Shown: positions 35,654-45,116 of the stretch, one piece after another | How positions within the stretch are numbered: the stretch's first letter is position 1 | Layout of the letters: each line of letters starts with the position of its first letter | DNA from: a bacterium | GTDB lineage: Bacteria > Bacteroidota > Bacteroidia > Cytophagales > Cyclobacteriaceae | Assembly: GCA_024743255.1 (NCBI GenBank) | Contig: JANSWY010000002.1 | Location: 359,740-423,739 of the forward strand | Length of the DNA: 64,000 bases | Direction: 5' to 3' | Program-made: the position numbers and the translations under genes | The notes under the pieces: model-generated | What the model was told of the DNA's origin: nothing | The model's database searches: none | Seen by the model: the letters and a program-made list of their open reading frames with translations, nothing else

Positions 35654-37669
35654 ATGAGGAACCTTACATTATTGCTTTTCGCAGTAGTCACTTCTATTAC
35701 TGCACTTGCTCAAAACGTCATACTAAAACCGGAATCTGACATCACAGTTATACCGGTGAATGAAAAGAAACAACTTGTAGTCAAAGCCTTTGATAACGAT
35801 GGCAATGAATTGAAAGGCGGAGATTTCCGATACTTTGCCGTGCAGCTTAAAGGTGTTGCTAAAAACATGATATTTAGCAAGGGTCTGGATGTTGATTCAG
35901 TAGGAATGGCGGATGCCACTGCAGTTGGGGAATATGATGTAATGGTTATTAGGGTCCCTGAAAAAGGAGAAGATTTCGCCAGAATTATGCATAAAGTAAG
36001 AGTTGTAAATCAAGAGGTAGCCGAAATTTCTGCGACAGGCCACCCCGATCCTATTTATGCAGGAACTATTGCAACACTAAATGTAGTGGTGAAAGATAAA
36101 AGTGGTACTGTAGTTGAAAACCCAGAGGTTGCTGCTATCAGTTCAAATTCCGAAGTGCTGGAAGTTGACAATCTATATAATGTATTCGCGCTTAAACCAG
36201 GCAAGGCAACTGTCACTTTCAAAACTGGAGAATTGATCAGCAAACTGGAACTGGAGGTACTAGATAACCCAGTAGCAGATATCAAAATTGAAGTTGATCA
36301 AACAACCGCAAGGACAGGCGATGTTCTAAGTTTTTATTGTTCCTTAACTGATAAGGCAGGGAAGAAAATAAGTGATATACCCATACAATATACCGTGCAA
36401 GGAGTAGCATCCGAACCAGGTAGTGGATCTGCTGCTACTATTTTGGGTAACAGGTTTGTGGCTGAGAAGGCAGGTACTTATGTGGTCACTGCTTCTACTG
36501 GAGGTATAAGTTCAAGTAAAGCTATTAAGGTAGTGGATAGAGGAATTGCCAGAGAAGTTAACCTGAAAGGTCATGGTTCGGTTTCAGACCAACATACTTC
36601 AGACCTTTGGGTTTGGGAGGGAATTGATGGTAAAGATTATGCCGTAACAGGAACCTGGGGATCAAATGGTAAAGCATATTTCTGGGATGTCACTGACCCT
36701 ACGTCAATAACTAAAATAGATAGCGTCCAGGTAGACGCACGAACAGTAAATGATGTAAAAATCTCCGAAGATGGCAGAACTTGTGTCATCAGTAGAGAAG
36801 GTGCATCAAATAGAAAAAACGGAATCATTATTATTGATGTATCAAATCCAAGAGACGTAAAAATATTAGCTGAATACACCGATCGGTTGACGGGTGGAGT
36901 CCATAATTTATTCATCTATAAAAACCATGTCTATGCTCTAAGCAACAGTGAAAGGTATGAGATCATCAACATTGAAAATCCTAAGAAACCTAAGAGGGTT
37001 GGCCAATTTGTATTAGAGAATTCGGCTAAGAGTATCCATGATGTTTGGATAGTGGATGGGATTGCCTATTCTTCCAACTGGGCAGATGGGGTTGCAATGG
37101 TAGATGTTGGTAATGGAGTTGCCGGTGGTACACCTGAAAAACCAGTAGAGATTGCCAGAGCTCATATTTTCGGAGATGCTAATCACGCGGCATTTCCTTA
37201 TCACAGTAAAGAAACAGGTAAAAAATACATCATCGCGGGAGATGAAATTTTCCCATTAGCAGCAATGGAATCCACTAACTTCGAGGAAGTTTTCATTCCT
37301 GCAGGATACTTACACTTCATTGATATTACTGATCCCGAAAACCCAATGGAAGTAGCAAGATATGAAGTTCCGGAAGCGGGTTCACACAACTACTGGGTAG
37401 AGGATGATATGCTTTACATTGGCTATTATAATGGCGGATTACGCGTTGTAGACATTTCTGGCGACTTAATGGGTGATCTTTACAAACAAGGAAGAGAGAT
37501 AGCAAGCTATAAACCATATGATCCCAAGGGATTTGTGCCAAACAGCCCATTTGTTTGGGGAGCACAACCGCATAAAGGACACATTTTCTTCTCGGATTTT
37601 AATAGCGGATTATGGTCAGTACAGGTAGAACCAATTGTTCCGCAGGATACTAAAATTGAAACCAGATGA
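35654..37669 (+). CDS. Secreted LVIVD-repeat beta-propeller protein with Ig-like domains
   Basis: A 671-residue exported protein with a signal peptide ending near TALAQ. The N-terminal 290 residues contain Ig-like or bacterial-Big-type strands (VYAGTIATLNVVVKDKSG style, KPGKATVTFKTGELIS). From about 300 on there are LVIVD repeats: IIIIDVSNPRDVKILAEY, EIINIENPKKPKRVGQF, LHFIDITDPENPMEVARYE. LVIVD repeats are thought to form a propeller at the cell surface. No type IX sorting domain is visible at the end. The stop overlaps the next start as ATGA, so the two are co-translated. Its binding partner is unknown. Confidence 0.85.
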   Translation: MRNLTLLLFAVVTSITALAQNVILKPESDITVIPVNEKKQLVVKAFDNDGNELKGGDFRYFAVQLKGVAKNMIFSKGLDVDSVGMADATAVGEYDVMVIRVPEKGEDFARIMHKVRVVNQEVAEISATGHPDPIYAGTIATLNVVVKDKSGTVVENPEVAAISSNSEVLEVDNLYNVFALKPGKATVTFKTGELISKLELEVLDNPVADIKIEVDQTTARTGDVLSFYCSLTDKAGKKISDIPIQYTVQGVASEPGSGSAATILGNRFVAEKAGTYVVTASTGGISSSKAIKVVDRGIAREVNLKGHGSVSDQHTSDLWVWEGIDGKDYAVTGTWGSNGKAYFWDVTDPTSITKIDSVQVDARTVNDVKISEDGRTCVISREGASNRKNGIIIIDVSNPRDVKILAEYTDRLTGGVHNLFIYKNHVYALSNSERYEIINIENPKKPKRVGQFVLENSAKSIHDVWIVDGIAYSSNWADGVAMVDVGNGVAGGTPEKPVEIARAHIFGDANHAAFPYHSKETGKKYIIAGDEIFPLAAMESTNFEEVFIPAGYLHFIDITDPENPMEVARYEVPEAGSHNYWVEDDMLYIGYYNGGLRVVDISGDLMGDLYKQGREIASYKPYDPKGFVPNSPFVWGAQPHKGHIFFSDFNSGLWSVQVEPIVPQDTKIETR

Positions 37670-38790
37670 GATTAATAATTCTAATCACTGCTGTACTCAT
37701 TAGCAATCTTGGTTTGGCACAAAATTACTATGTATATGTGACCGCAGAATCTGAAGACGAGGTGGCTTTGATCAAGTTTGATGGAAAAACTGCCACAGCC
37801 GATAAAACCATAAGAGTTGGTTACAAAAGTGTGGAAATTGAGGGCCCTCACGGAATAACGGTTGCTCCCGACGGAGAACACTGGTATTTGTCTATGGCTC
37901 ATGGTAATCCCAATGGTCTGATTTACAAATTCAAAACTGGAACCGATGAGGTGGTTGCTACAACAGAACTGGGATTGTTTCCTGCTTCAATGCAAATATC
38001 AGAGTTAACAGGTTTTCTTTTCTGTGTCAATTTCAATTTACATGGTGAAATGGTTCCAAGTACTGTTTCTGTGGTTGAACCAAATACTATGCAGGAGATC
38101 ACTAAAATACCGGTTGGAACCATGCCTCATGGAAGCAGAATTTCTCCTGATGGAAAGTTTCAGTACTCGGTAGGCATGATGTCAGGTGACCTGGTCGAAA
38201 TCAATGCAATGAGTCTTGAAGTTTCAAGAGTGCTCCCGCTAGACGAAATGGAAATGGATCATAGTAAAATGAATCATGGTGAGATGAATCACGATGAGAT
38301 GGATCGTAGTAAAATGAATCACGGCAATATGGATCATGGAGCTATGAAACATTCCAAAACCAAACCTACCTGGGTACAACCGCATCCAACTAATGGGAAT
38401 ATATATGTAGCTGGAAATGGAACCGATGAAATATTAGAAATAAGCAGCTCTGAGTGGAAAGTCTTGAGAAGATGGTCTACAGGCAAGAAACCATATAACC
38501 TTGATATCACTCCAGATGGCAAAAAACTTATCGTTTCTTATAAAGGAGAAGGTGCCACCGGGATCTGGGACATCAAAAAAGGAGTCGAACTCAAAAAGAT
38601 TTCTAATTCCCGATTAGTAAGTCATGGTGTTGCAATTTCGCCGGATAGTAAATATGCTTTTATTTCAGCTGAAGGTAAAGGTGGGGAACCTGGTTCTGTA
38701 GATGTAATAGACTTAAAGCGATTAGAAAAAGTAGCCAGTGTAAACATAGGGAAACAAGCCGGAGGTATTGCATTTTGGAAGATGGACTAA
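37666..38790 (+). CDS. Secreted YVTN-type beta-propeller with a Met/His-rich insert
   Basis: A 374-residue exported propeller with a signal peptide (LIILITAVLISNLGLAQ). Repeats of the YVTN/surface-protein type are visible: HGITVAPDGEHWYLSM, HGSRISPDGKFQYSV, YNLDITPDGKKLIVS, HGVAISPDSKYAFIS. Between blades, at about residues 194-227, sits an insert built from MDHSKM, MNHGEM, MNHDEM, MNHGNM and MDHGAM units. Met/His units of this kind bind copper or other soft metals in CopA/PcoA/CusF-type proteins. It is co-translated with the LVIVD protein upstream. Metal binding is inference; no copper transporter is nearby. Confidence 0.82.
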   Translation: MRLIILITAVLISNLGLAQNYYVYVTAESEDEVALIKFDGKTATADKTIRVGYKSVEIEGPHGITVAPDGEHWYLSMAHGNPNGLIYKFKTGTDEVVATTELGLFPASMQISELTGFLFCVNFNLHGEMVPSTVSVVEPNTMQEITKIPVGTMPHGSRISPDGKFQYSVGMMSGDLVEINAMSLEVSRVLPLDEMEMDHSKMNHGEMNHDEMDRSKMNHGNMDHGAMKHSKTKPTWVQPHPTNGNIYVAGNGTDEILEISSSEWKVLRRWSTGKKPYNLDITPDGKKLIVSYKGEGATGIWDIKKGVELKKISNSRLVSHGVAISPDSKYAFISAEGKGGEPGSVDVIDLKRLEKVASVNIGKQAGGIAFWKMD

Positions 38791-38927
38791 GACTATCTCT
38801 AAAAAATGTATTATTTTTGTAGTTGACTAAATCGGAGCACTGTCGAGAAATTCAATGTTTTGCAGTATCAATTCAAGTTGAAAATTCAATTTGGATTGGC
38901 ATTAATTGAATCTTAATCAACTGACAA

Positions 38928-41900
38928 GTGAGAACAAAATTTTATTTAGCTATAGGAACAGTAGCTTTATTTACGGCCTACCTTATTACCCCAAGAAATT
39001 CCAATTCATTTGAACAGATATATTCTGACATAAATCCAGGGTCTTTGGATAAGAGAACTCGTATGGATCTTGCTATGCAGCAGGAATTTGAAAGAACAAA
39101 GGACCCTAAACTAGGCTATGTTCCGAAAAACCGATTGAAGAAGGCTTACGAAATAGCTGAACAAAAAAGAGCAAAGCAAAACGCAGGCAGAGCAGCTATA
39201 TCAGGAGTTGATTGGAAAGAACGGGGACCAACAAACCTGGGAGGCCGTACAAGAGCAATCCTTGTAGATCCAAATGATGGCACCAATAAAACAATCTTTG
39301 CAGCTGCTGTGAGTGGCGGACTTTGGAAAACCACAGACATCACAAAGGAAAACCCAGATTGGGCTTCTGTGGATGACTTCCTTGAAAACATGGCAATCAC
39401 AACAATAGCCTACGACCCTACAAGTACCACAACAATGTACATAGGTTCCGGAGAAGGTTTCTTCAATGTGGATGCGGTACAAGGAAATGGAATATGGAAA
39501 TCAACAGATGGTGGAGATACCTGGAATCAACTAAGTAGTACCGTAACCGATAATTTCTCGACTTGTGCAGGGACCGGAGATTGTAATTTCTTATACGTAA
39601 ATAAAATTGTGGTGACTTCTTCAGGAACAGTTCTGGCTGCAACGAGAAGTGGATACACTAATCGCGGAGGAATCTTAAGGTCCACAGATGGAGGTACAAG
39701 CTGGTCAAAGGTCCTTACTGGTCTTAGTGGAACAAATGCATGTACATCAGGCAACTACCGACAATGGGCTTCCGATATAGAAATAGGTGCAGATGGAGAT
39801 ATCTACGCCAGTTTTGGAATATTTGATAATAATGCACTTTACAAATCAACAGATGACGGTGCAACATGGGGAAGTGCGATATATACCTCAGCTTGTACAG
39901 AGCAGAGAATAGAATTAGCTACAGCACCAAGCAATGCAGATTACATCTATGCTCTGGTTCAGGAAGATGATGCTTCAATCAACAAAATTATGAGAAGTAC
40001 CAATGGAGGTACAAGTTGGACCACATTGTCTAACCCATCATGGTTTGACCAGGATTGCGGGACTGCATCTACAGATTTCACAAGGGGTCAAGCATGGTAT
40101 GACCTTACAGTAGCGGTTGATCCAAATGATGAAGATGTTGTTTACATAGGAGGAGTTGATTTATTCAAGTCAACAGATGGAGGATCAAATTGGACTCAGA
40201 TCACTAACTGGGCAGGTAATTGCGATTATGCAGAAGTCCATGCCGACCAACATACAATTGTATATCAACCAGGAAGTTCCGATGTTATTTATTTTGGAAA
40301 TGATGGTGGCGTATATGTTACAGAAAACGGAACTGCTGCCTCTCCTACTTTTACCAGAAAAGAGTCTGGATATGTAACAGCACAGTTTTACTCTGTTGCT
40401 ATGAATCCGACCAGCAAATCTCCTAACTTCATTGGTGGAACGCAGGATAATGGATCAAACAAAATAACTGAACTTGGGGTGGCTTCAATAGTGGAAGTTA
40501 CTGGTGGTGATGGTGGTTTTGCCCACATTGATCAGGATAATAGTAATTATCAGTTCACAGCTTTTACTAATGCAAGTATTTCAAGGTCCGAAGATGGAGG
40601 TTTAACTTTCACTACCTTACTATCAAACTCTGGAGGTCAATTCATTAACCCATCAGACTTAGGGAACACAGACAATATCTTTTATGGAGGTTTTTCAGCT
40701 GGTAGTTATTTCTTCTCTCCAGATATTGAAGATGCATCACCCAGCTTTTTCACGAGTGGAACAATTGCAGAATTCAATGGTGGTTCGGTCTTACATGTCT
40801 CTGCTTCTCAAAACACCTCTGAAGTAGTATTCTTCGGGTTAGATAATGGTCGTGTTGTAAGAGTTAACAATGCAGGATCTACTCCTGCAGGCACCAATAT
40901 CACTGGAGGAAGCTTTCCAAGTGGATCAGTTTCTTGTATTGCAATTGAGGATGGCGATGATGACCACCTTCTTGTTACTTTTTCCAACTATGGAGTGGTC
41001 AGTGTTTGGGAAACAACTGATGGTGGAACCACATGGACAGACGTAGAAGGTGACCTTCCAGACATGCCTGTAAGATGGGCATTGTTCAACCCAAACAATT
41101 CAGATCAGGCACTTATTGCTACTGAATTGGGAGTATGGTCAACCGATAACCTAAATGGATCATCTACCGACTGGGAGCCGTCAAACACCGGTCTGGCTAA
41201 TGTAAGAACGGATATGTTGCAAATCAGATCAAGTGATAATTTGGTTGTAGCCGCCTCTCATGGAAGAGGGCTTTTCATATCTGATGTTTTCACTGTGGCA
41301 GATGCCGATTTTGTGGCAGACCGGAATACCATTTATGCTGAGGCCAGCATTAACTTCACAGATGCTTCCTATCAAGCAACAAGTTGGTCCTGGGATTTTG
41401 GAGACGGTGGAACTTCAACCGATGAAAATCCGACACACACTTACAAAAGATCTGGTAAATATGCCGTATCTCTTACCATCAACAGTGGGGCCGACACTGA
41501 GACTAAAACGGACTACATTCATGTATTACCAAACATAGCAACACCGTTTAGTGCTTCGGATGGAGGAAATTTTGAAACCAATACAGATTACTTCGGATCG
41601 GATGATGTTACAGGAGGAATTAACCTGTGGGAACGTGGAGCTCCAAGCGCACCATTAAACACCGTTAACTCTGGCACAAATGCCTGGAAAACTGCTCTTT
41701 CATCTGACATTACTCAAGCAGATTATACTTGTGCACTTTATTCTCCTAACTTCAATTTTACAAATTCAGGCACTTATACTCTAAGCTTTAGAAAAAGTAT
41801 GGAAAGCGCATTTACAAACGCACCGATTGGAGTAAATGTGCAATACTCTCTTGACAATGGAGAAAACTGGACAAGACTTGGAACAGATGATGGAAGTGGA

Positions 41901-43799
41901 ACAAACTGGTATGACAAAGGACCTAACTCTTCAGACAACCTTGAAACAAGCGTCATATTTGATAGATACGGATTTAATTCAGATTATTCTAATGAAAATA
42001 CCAGTTTTGATGTCTCTTCATTGGCAGGAAATGCTACGGTTGCTTTCAGAATTGTGCTTCATGTAGATGCTGGATTCAGCAGTGGCTATAATGTAGATGG
42101 ATTCATGGTTGATGATTTTGAAATATCTGGTCCTACTAATGAGGCTAATGTTAACATTACCGAAAATGCCCCTGGGTCTACCCTATCCCTTGATGGTACA
42201 GATGATTATGCTTCACTAAGTAACCTGGCTATCAATGAATCATTCACTGCAGAACTTTGGATAAACCCTTCGTCGGCAAGTGATGGTCAAACATTTCTTG
42301 CTAAACACGACGGAAGTGGAAACGACATCTTCAAAATTGGATACAACAATGGAGGAATTGAAGTGGATATTAGAGGGACAACTACATCAGGAGGAACCCA
42401 AACAACTGGCATCCAACACCTCGCTGTTTCAGTGGATAAACTTACCGGTACAACTTCGCAAATAACAGTATACAGAGATGGTGATCAAGTATTCCAAAAC
42501 ACCATCAGTGAAGTCATTGGGGATCCAGATGGCCTTGATTGGGTAGTTGGCCAGGATTGGGATGGAGTTGGAGTAGAATCTGATCATTTTACAGGAACAA
42601 TAGATGAACTGAGAATTTGGAACACAGTTAGAACTGAAGCTCAGATAAGAGCCAATAACTTTCTTGTTGTAGATGGCTTGGATACTGACCTCATTGGTTA
42701 TTGGCAGTTTAACGAAAATACCGGTTCGAGCACTCAAAATATCATCACAAGTAACCAGGGTGCATTGTCTAGTGCTACCTGGACAACTTCATCAGCTCCT
42801 ATTGGTAAAGGAGCCAGCTATAATGCTACTATTTCAGGTGATGGAAGTACAAGCTTTGGTTCGATGTTGGATATTGATTTCAATGGTGTGTCCGGCTCAT
42901 TTGATGTTTATGTCTTTGAAGTAGAAAATACACCTATAGGAACACAACCAGAAAGTGAATACACATTGAATGAGACAGTTAAGGACCCATACTTTATTAT
43001 AAACACTTATGGAGCTGGTACATTTTCAGATGCGAGTCTTACTTTAACCTATGGTTCTGGAGCATTTACTGAAAGTGATGCGTCGAGAGTTTATTTGATT
43101 AAACGTGACAGCAAATCAAATGGAAGCTGGCCTACCACAATTGCGGCAACCTCTGTGAATACTGGAACTGGTGTAGCTGTTTTTGATAATGTTACTTCAT
43201 TCAGTCAAACATTACTTGGTACTGGAGATGTTACTACACCAGTTGTTTGGGGAGAGTTTACCGGAGAAAGGGAGAACAACTCCAACCTTTTAAAGTGGCA
43301 AACACTGGCAGAAATCGACAATGAAAGATTTGAAATTCTACGAAGTGTTGATGGTAAATCTTGGGAAGTAATTACAGATGTGTATTCTAAAGCGGAAAAT
43401 GGAAATAGCAATGAAACTCTTTCTTATAATTTCTCAGACGAATCGTACTTAAGTTCGGACATTGCTTACTACAGACTGAGACAAATTGATTTTGATGGAA
43501 AATCTGAGTTAAGCTCAGTGGTTACAATTGATCAAATCATTGATTCTGAAAGGAAAATTGATGTATTTCCAAACCCTGCTTCCACAAACATTAATTTAAA
43601 TGTATATGTAACTCAGCGGGAGCTCATTAATTACTCAATTATCGATATTAATGGAAGGATAGCTCACCAAAAGCAAGTTGAACTAAGTCAGGGGAATAAT
43701 CAAATATCAATTGACATTAATTCCTGGAACAGAGGGATTTACTTTGTGAAATTCAGTAGCATTAGTTTTGAAGAAACCAAAAGGATATTGATCAACTAA
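38928..43799 (+). CDS. T9SS-exported VPS10-like propeller protein with PKD and LamG domains
   Basis: A 1623-residue surface protein starting at GTG. A hydrophobic N-terminus (FYLAIGTVALFTAYLI) is the export signal. Residues about 90-780 hold sortilin/BNR-type repeats with Asp-box-like IWKSTDGGDTWNQL and ILRSTDGGTSWSKV. A PKD domain lies near 800-865 (WSWDFGDGGTSTDENPTH), then a jelly-roll region. A LamG/concanavalin-like domain covers about 1095-1250 (LSLDGTDDYASLSN). The C-terminal 80 residues are a type A sorting domain (VFPNPASTNINLNV ... GIYFVKFSS). It would be secreted by the gliding-linked type IX system. It may be an adhesin or degradative surface protein. Its stop overlaps the convergent desaturase stop. 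Confidence 0.88.
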   Translation: MRTKFYLAIGTVALFTAYLITPRNSNSFEQIYSDINPGSLDKRTRMDLAMQQEFERTKDPKLGYVPKNRLKKAYEIAEQKRAKQNAGRAAISGVDWKERGPTNLGGRTRAILVDPNDGTNKTIFAAAVSGGLWKTTDITKENPDWASVDDFLENMAITTIAYDPTSTTTMYIGSGEGFFNVDAVQGNGIWKSTDGGDTWNQLSSTVTDNFSTCAGTGDCNFLYVNKIVVTSSGTVLAATRSGYTNRGGILRSTDGGTSWSKVLTGLSGTNACTSGNYRQWASDIEIGADGDIYASFGIFDNNALYKSTDDGATWGSAIYTSACTEQRIELATAPSNADYIYALVQEDDASINKIMRSTNGGTSWTTLSNPSWFDQDCGTASTDFTRGQAWYDLTVAVDPNDEDVVYIGGVDLFKSTDGGSNWTQITNWAGNCDYAEVHADQHTIVYQPGSSDVIYFGNDGGVYVTENGTAASPTFTRKESGYVTAQFYSVAMNPTSKSPNFIGGTQDNGSNKITELGVASIVEVTGGDGGFAHIDQDNSNYQFTAFTNASISRSEDGGLTFTTLLSNSGGQFINPSDLGNTDNIFYGGFSAGSYFFSPDIEDASPSFFTSGTIAEFNGGSVLHVSASQNTSEVVFFGLDNGRVVRVNNAGSTPAGTNITGGSFPSGSVSCIAIEDGDDDHLLVTFSNYGVVSVWETTDGGTTWTDVEGDLPDMPVRWALFNPNNSDQALIATELGVWSTDNLNGSSTDWEPSNTGLANVRTDMLQIRSSDNLVVAASHGRGLFISDVFTVADADFVADRNTIYAEASINFTDASYQATSWSWDFGDGGTSTDENPTHTYKRSGKYAVSLTINSGADTETKTDYIHVLPNIATPFSASDGGNFETNTDYFGSDDVTGGINLWERGAPSAPLNTVNSGTNAWKTALSSDITQADYTCALYSPNFNFTNSGTYTLSFRKSMESAFTNAPIGVNVQYSLDNGENWTRLGTDDGSGTNWYDKGPNSSDNLETSVIFDRYGFNSDYSNENTSFDVSSLAGNATVAFRIVLHVDAGFSSGYNVDGFMVDDFEISGPTNEANVNITENAPGSTLSLDGTDDYASLSNLAINESFTAELWINPSSASDGQTFLAKHDGSGNDIFKIGYNNGGIEVDIRGTTTSGGTQTTGIQHLAVSVDKLTGTTSQITVYRDGDQVFQNTISEVIGDPDGLDWVVGQDWDGVGVESDHFTGTIDELRIWNTVRTEAQIRANNFLVVDGLDTDLIGYWQFNENTGSSTQNIITSNQGALSSATWTTSSAPIGKGASYNATISGDGSTSFGSMLDIDFNGVSGSFDVYVFEVENTPIGTQPESEYTLNETVKDPYFIINTYGAGTFSDASLTLTYGSGAFTESDASRVYLIKRDSKSNGSWPTTIAATSVNTGTGVAVFDNVTSFSQTLLGTGDVTTPVVWGEFTGERENNSNLLKWQTLAEIDNERFEILRSVDGKSWEVITDVYSKAENGNSNETLSYNFSDESYLSSDIAYYRLRQIDFDGKSELSSVVTIDQIIDSERKIDVFPNPASTNINLNVYVTQRELINYSIIDINGRIAHQKQVELSQGNNQISIDINSWNRGIYFVKFSSISFEETKRILIN

Positions 43800-44674
43800 T
43801 TCTTCAATTTACCAAATCCATGTACAAGCTGTTTCCAGAAGGATTTCGGAAAATTATCCAGGTCTGAGAAACCCAATTTAATGTCTTTACCATCGTGTGG
43901 GATGTAATTGGTTTTGAAGATATAATCCCAGATACTAAGGGTAATACCAAAATTAACTCCGTAAGGTCTTTCCTTTGGTATGTCCATAGCATGATGCCAA
44001 ATGTGCATTTGGGGATTATTGAATAGGTATTTTAGTGGTCCCAAAGGAACCTTAAAATTGGAGTGGTTGAAGTGGCCTATGGCAAGAGTGAAAATATGAA
44101 TAATAAAGAAATCTCTTAGTCCAATTCCAATAAGTGCTAAAGGAATATATTCAATGGTTCGATAAACAACATTTTCCATCCAATGATATCTCAAATGTGC
44201 AGCGAATCCCATTTGTTCGACCGAATGATGTACTTTATGAAATTCCCAAAGTCTTGGCACTCTGTGCAGTAGTCGATGCACCCACCATTGCACAAAGTCT
44301 CTGACTAAGAAACCTAGTAGCAAATGGCTCCATGTAGGCCATTTCATTACTTCAAAGGCCACCAGGTTATTAATCTCGAATGAGGCTAAAAAATCATTGA
44401 ATAAATTGACAACAACATCTGAAGCAGCATTGTAAATGATCAAAGAGAACAGAAAGAAATTAAAAAACATGTAAAAGAAATCAAGCCAAAAGTCCTTTCT
44501 GAACCTCGACTGATTAGTTCGCCATGGTTTTAGAATTTCAAGCAAGAAGAAAAATAATGAAACTCCAATCAGCCAATAAAAGTAATTTTGAATTCCTGGG
44601 TGCGTAATCTCATTCCAAAAATATCTGGCATAACCAGTGTAGCCATCAACAAAAACCTTCCAGTATTTCTCCAT
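43796..44674 (-). CDS. Sterol desaturase/fatty-acid hydroxylase family membrane protein
   Basis: A 292-residue di-iron membrane enzyme with about four to five membrane helices. The three His clusters of the family are present: HRLLHR (HxxxH) near 148, FHKVHHSVEQ (HxxHH) near 165, and MHIWHHAMD (HxxHH) near 233. It would hydroxylate or desaturate a lipid using O2. It starts seven bases after the stop of the cytochrome gene, so it is the third gene of an operon with a molybdoenzyme and a c-type cytochrome, an unusual link. The lipid substrate is unknown. Confidence 0.88.
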   Translation of the reverse strand: MEKYWKVFVDGYTGYARYFWNEITHPGIQNYFYWLIGVSLFFFLLEILKPWRTNQSRFRKDFWLDFFYMFFNFFLFSLIIYNAASDVVVNLFNDFLASFEINNLVAFEVMKWPTWSHLLLGFLVRDFVQWWVHRLLHRVPRLWEFHKVHHSVEQMGFAAHLRYHWMENVVYRTIEYIPLALIGIGLRDFFIIHIFTLAIGHFNHSNFKVPLGPLKYLFNNPQMHIWHHAMDIPKERPYGVNFGITLSIWDYIFKTNYIPHDGKDIKLGFSDLDNFPKSFWKQLVHGFGKLKN

Positions 44675-44681
44675 TAATATT

Positions 44682-45116
44682 CTAATCTTCCAACTCGTAC
44701 CATTCTATATTCTTCAATGCCTGTCTTCTTCCTTTCGCCTCCGGGGCATAGTATTTCTCCAAATAATCAAGAATCACAACCTCATTATCTCCCAACTGCC
44801 ACAGGTTCTGCGTTTCCTGCATCCATCTTATCATGTTTTGCCATCCCTCTCGGGTAGCTCTGTTTTGTGTTATCAGTTTTGCAGAATGACAAACCGTACA
44901 ATTGGTAGCCACCACTTCTCTACCCTCTCCTTCTACCAGGCCATCTACATCAGGTTTTACAATCTCCGTTTCTGTTACAACATCACTGTTCTCGTATGGT
45001 TCAATGTAAACTGCATAAATTAATATTAAACCAGCAAATACTATCAAACCGAGAACAGTATATATGACTGAAAGTAATTTCCTGACTAATTCTAAAGGAT
45101 TTGAACTCTCACTCAT
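44682..45116 (-). CDS. Membrane-anchored c-type cytochrome, SorB-like
   Basis: A 144-residue protein with an N-terminal membrane helix (LLSVIYTVLGLIVFAGLILI) and one heme c site, NCTVCH, near residue 80. It is followed by RATREGWQNMIRWMQ as in SorB or short cytochrome c subunits. The start is ATG 45116, overlapping the molybdoenzyme stop as ATGA; a TTG ten codons earlier is less likely. The likely role is to accept electrons from the sulfite-oxidase-type protein and pass them to the respiratory chain. The distal heme ligand is not assigned with certainty, though WMQE and IRWM are candidates. Confidence 0.85.
   Translation of the reverse strand: MSESSNPLELVRKLLSVIYTVLGLIVFAGLILIYAVYIEPYENSDVVTETEIVKPDVDGLVEGEGREVVATNCTVCHSAKLITQNRATREGWQNMIRWMQETQNLWQLGDNEVVILDYLEKYYAPEAKGRRQALKNIEWYELED

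Noticed and set aside
38812..38819. TATTTTTG as promoter of the large T9SS cargo gene
   Set aside because: It matches TAnnTTTG, but no -33 box is at the right distance and the region is AT-rich, so a chance match is likely.
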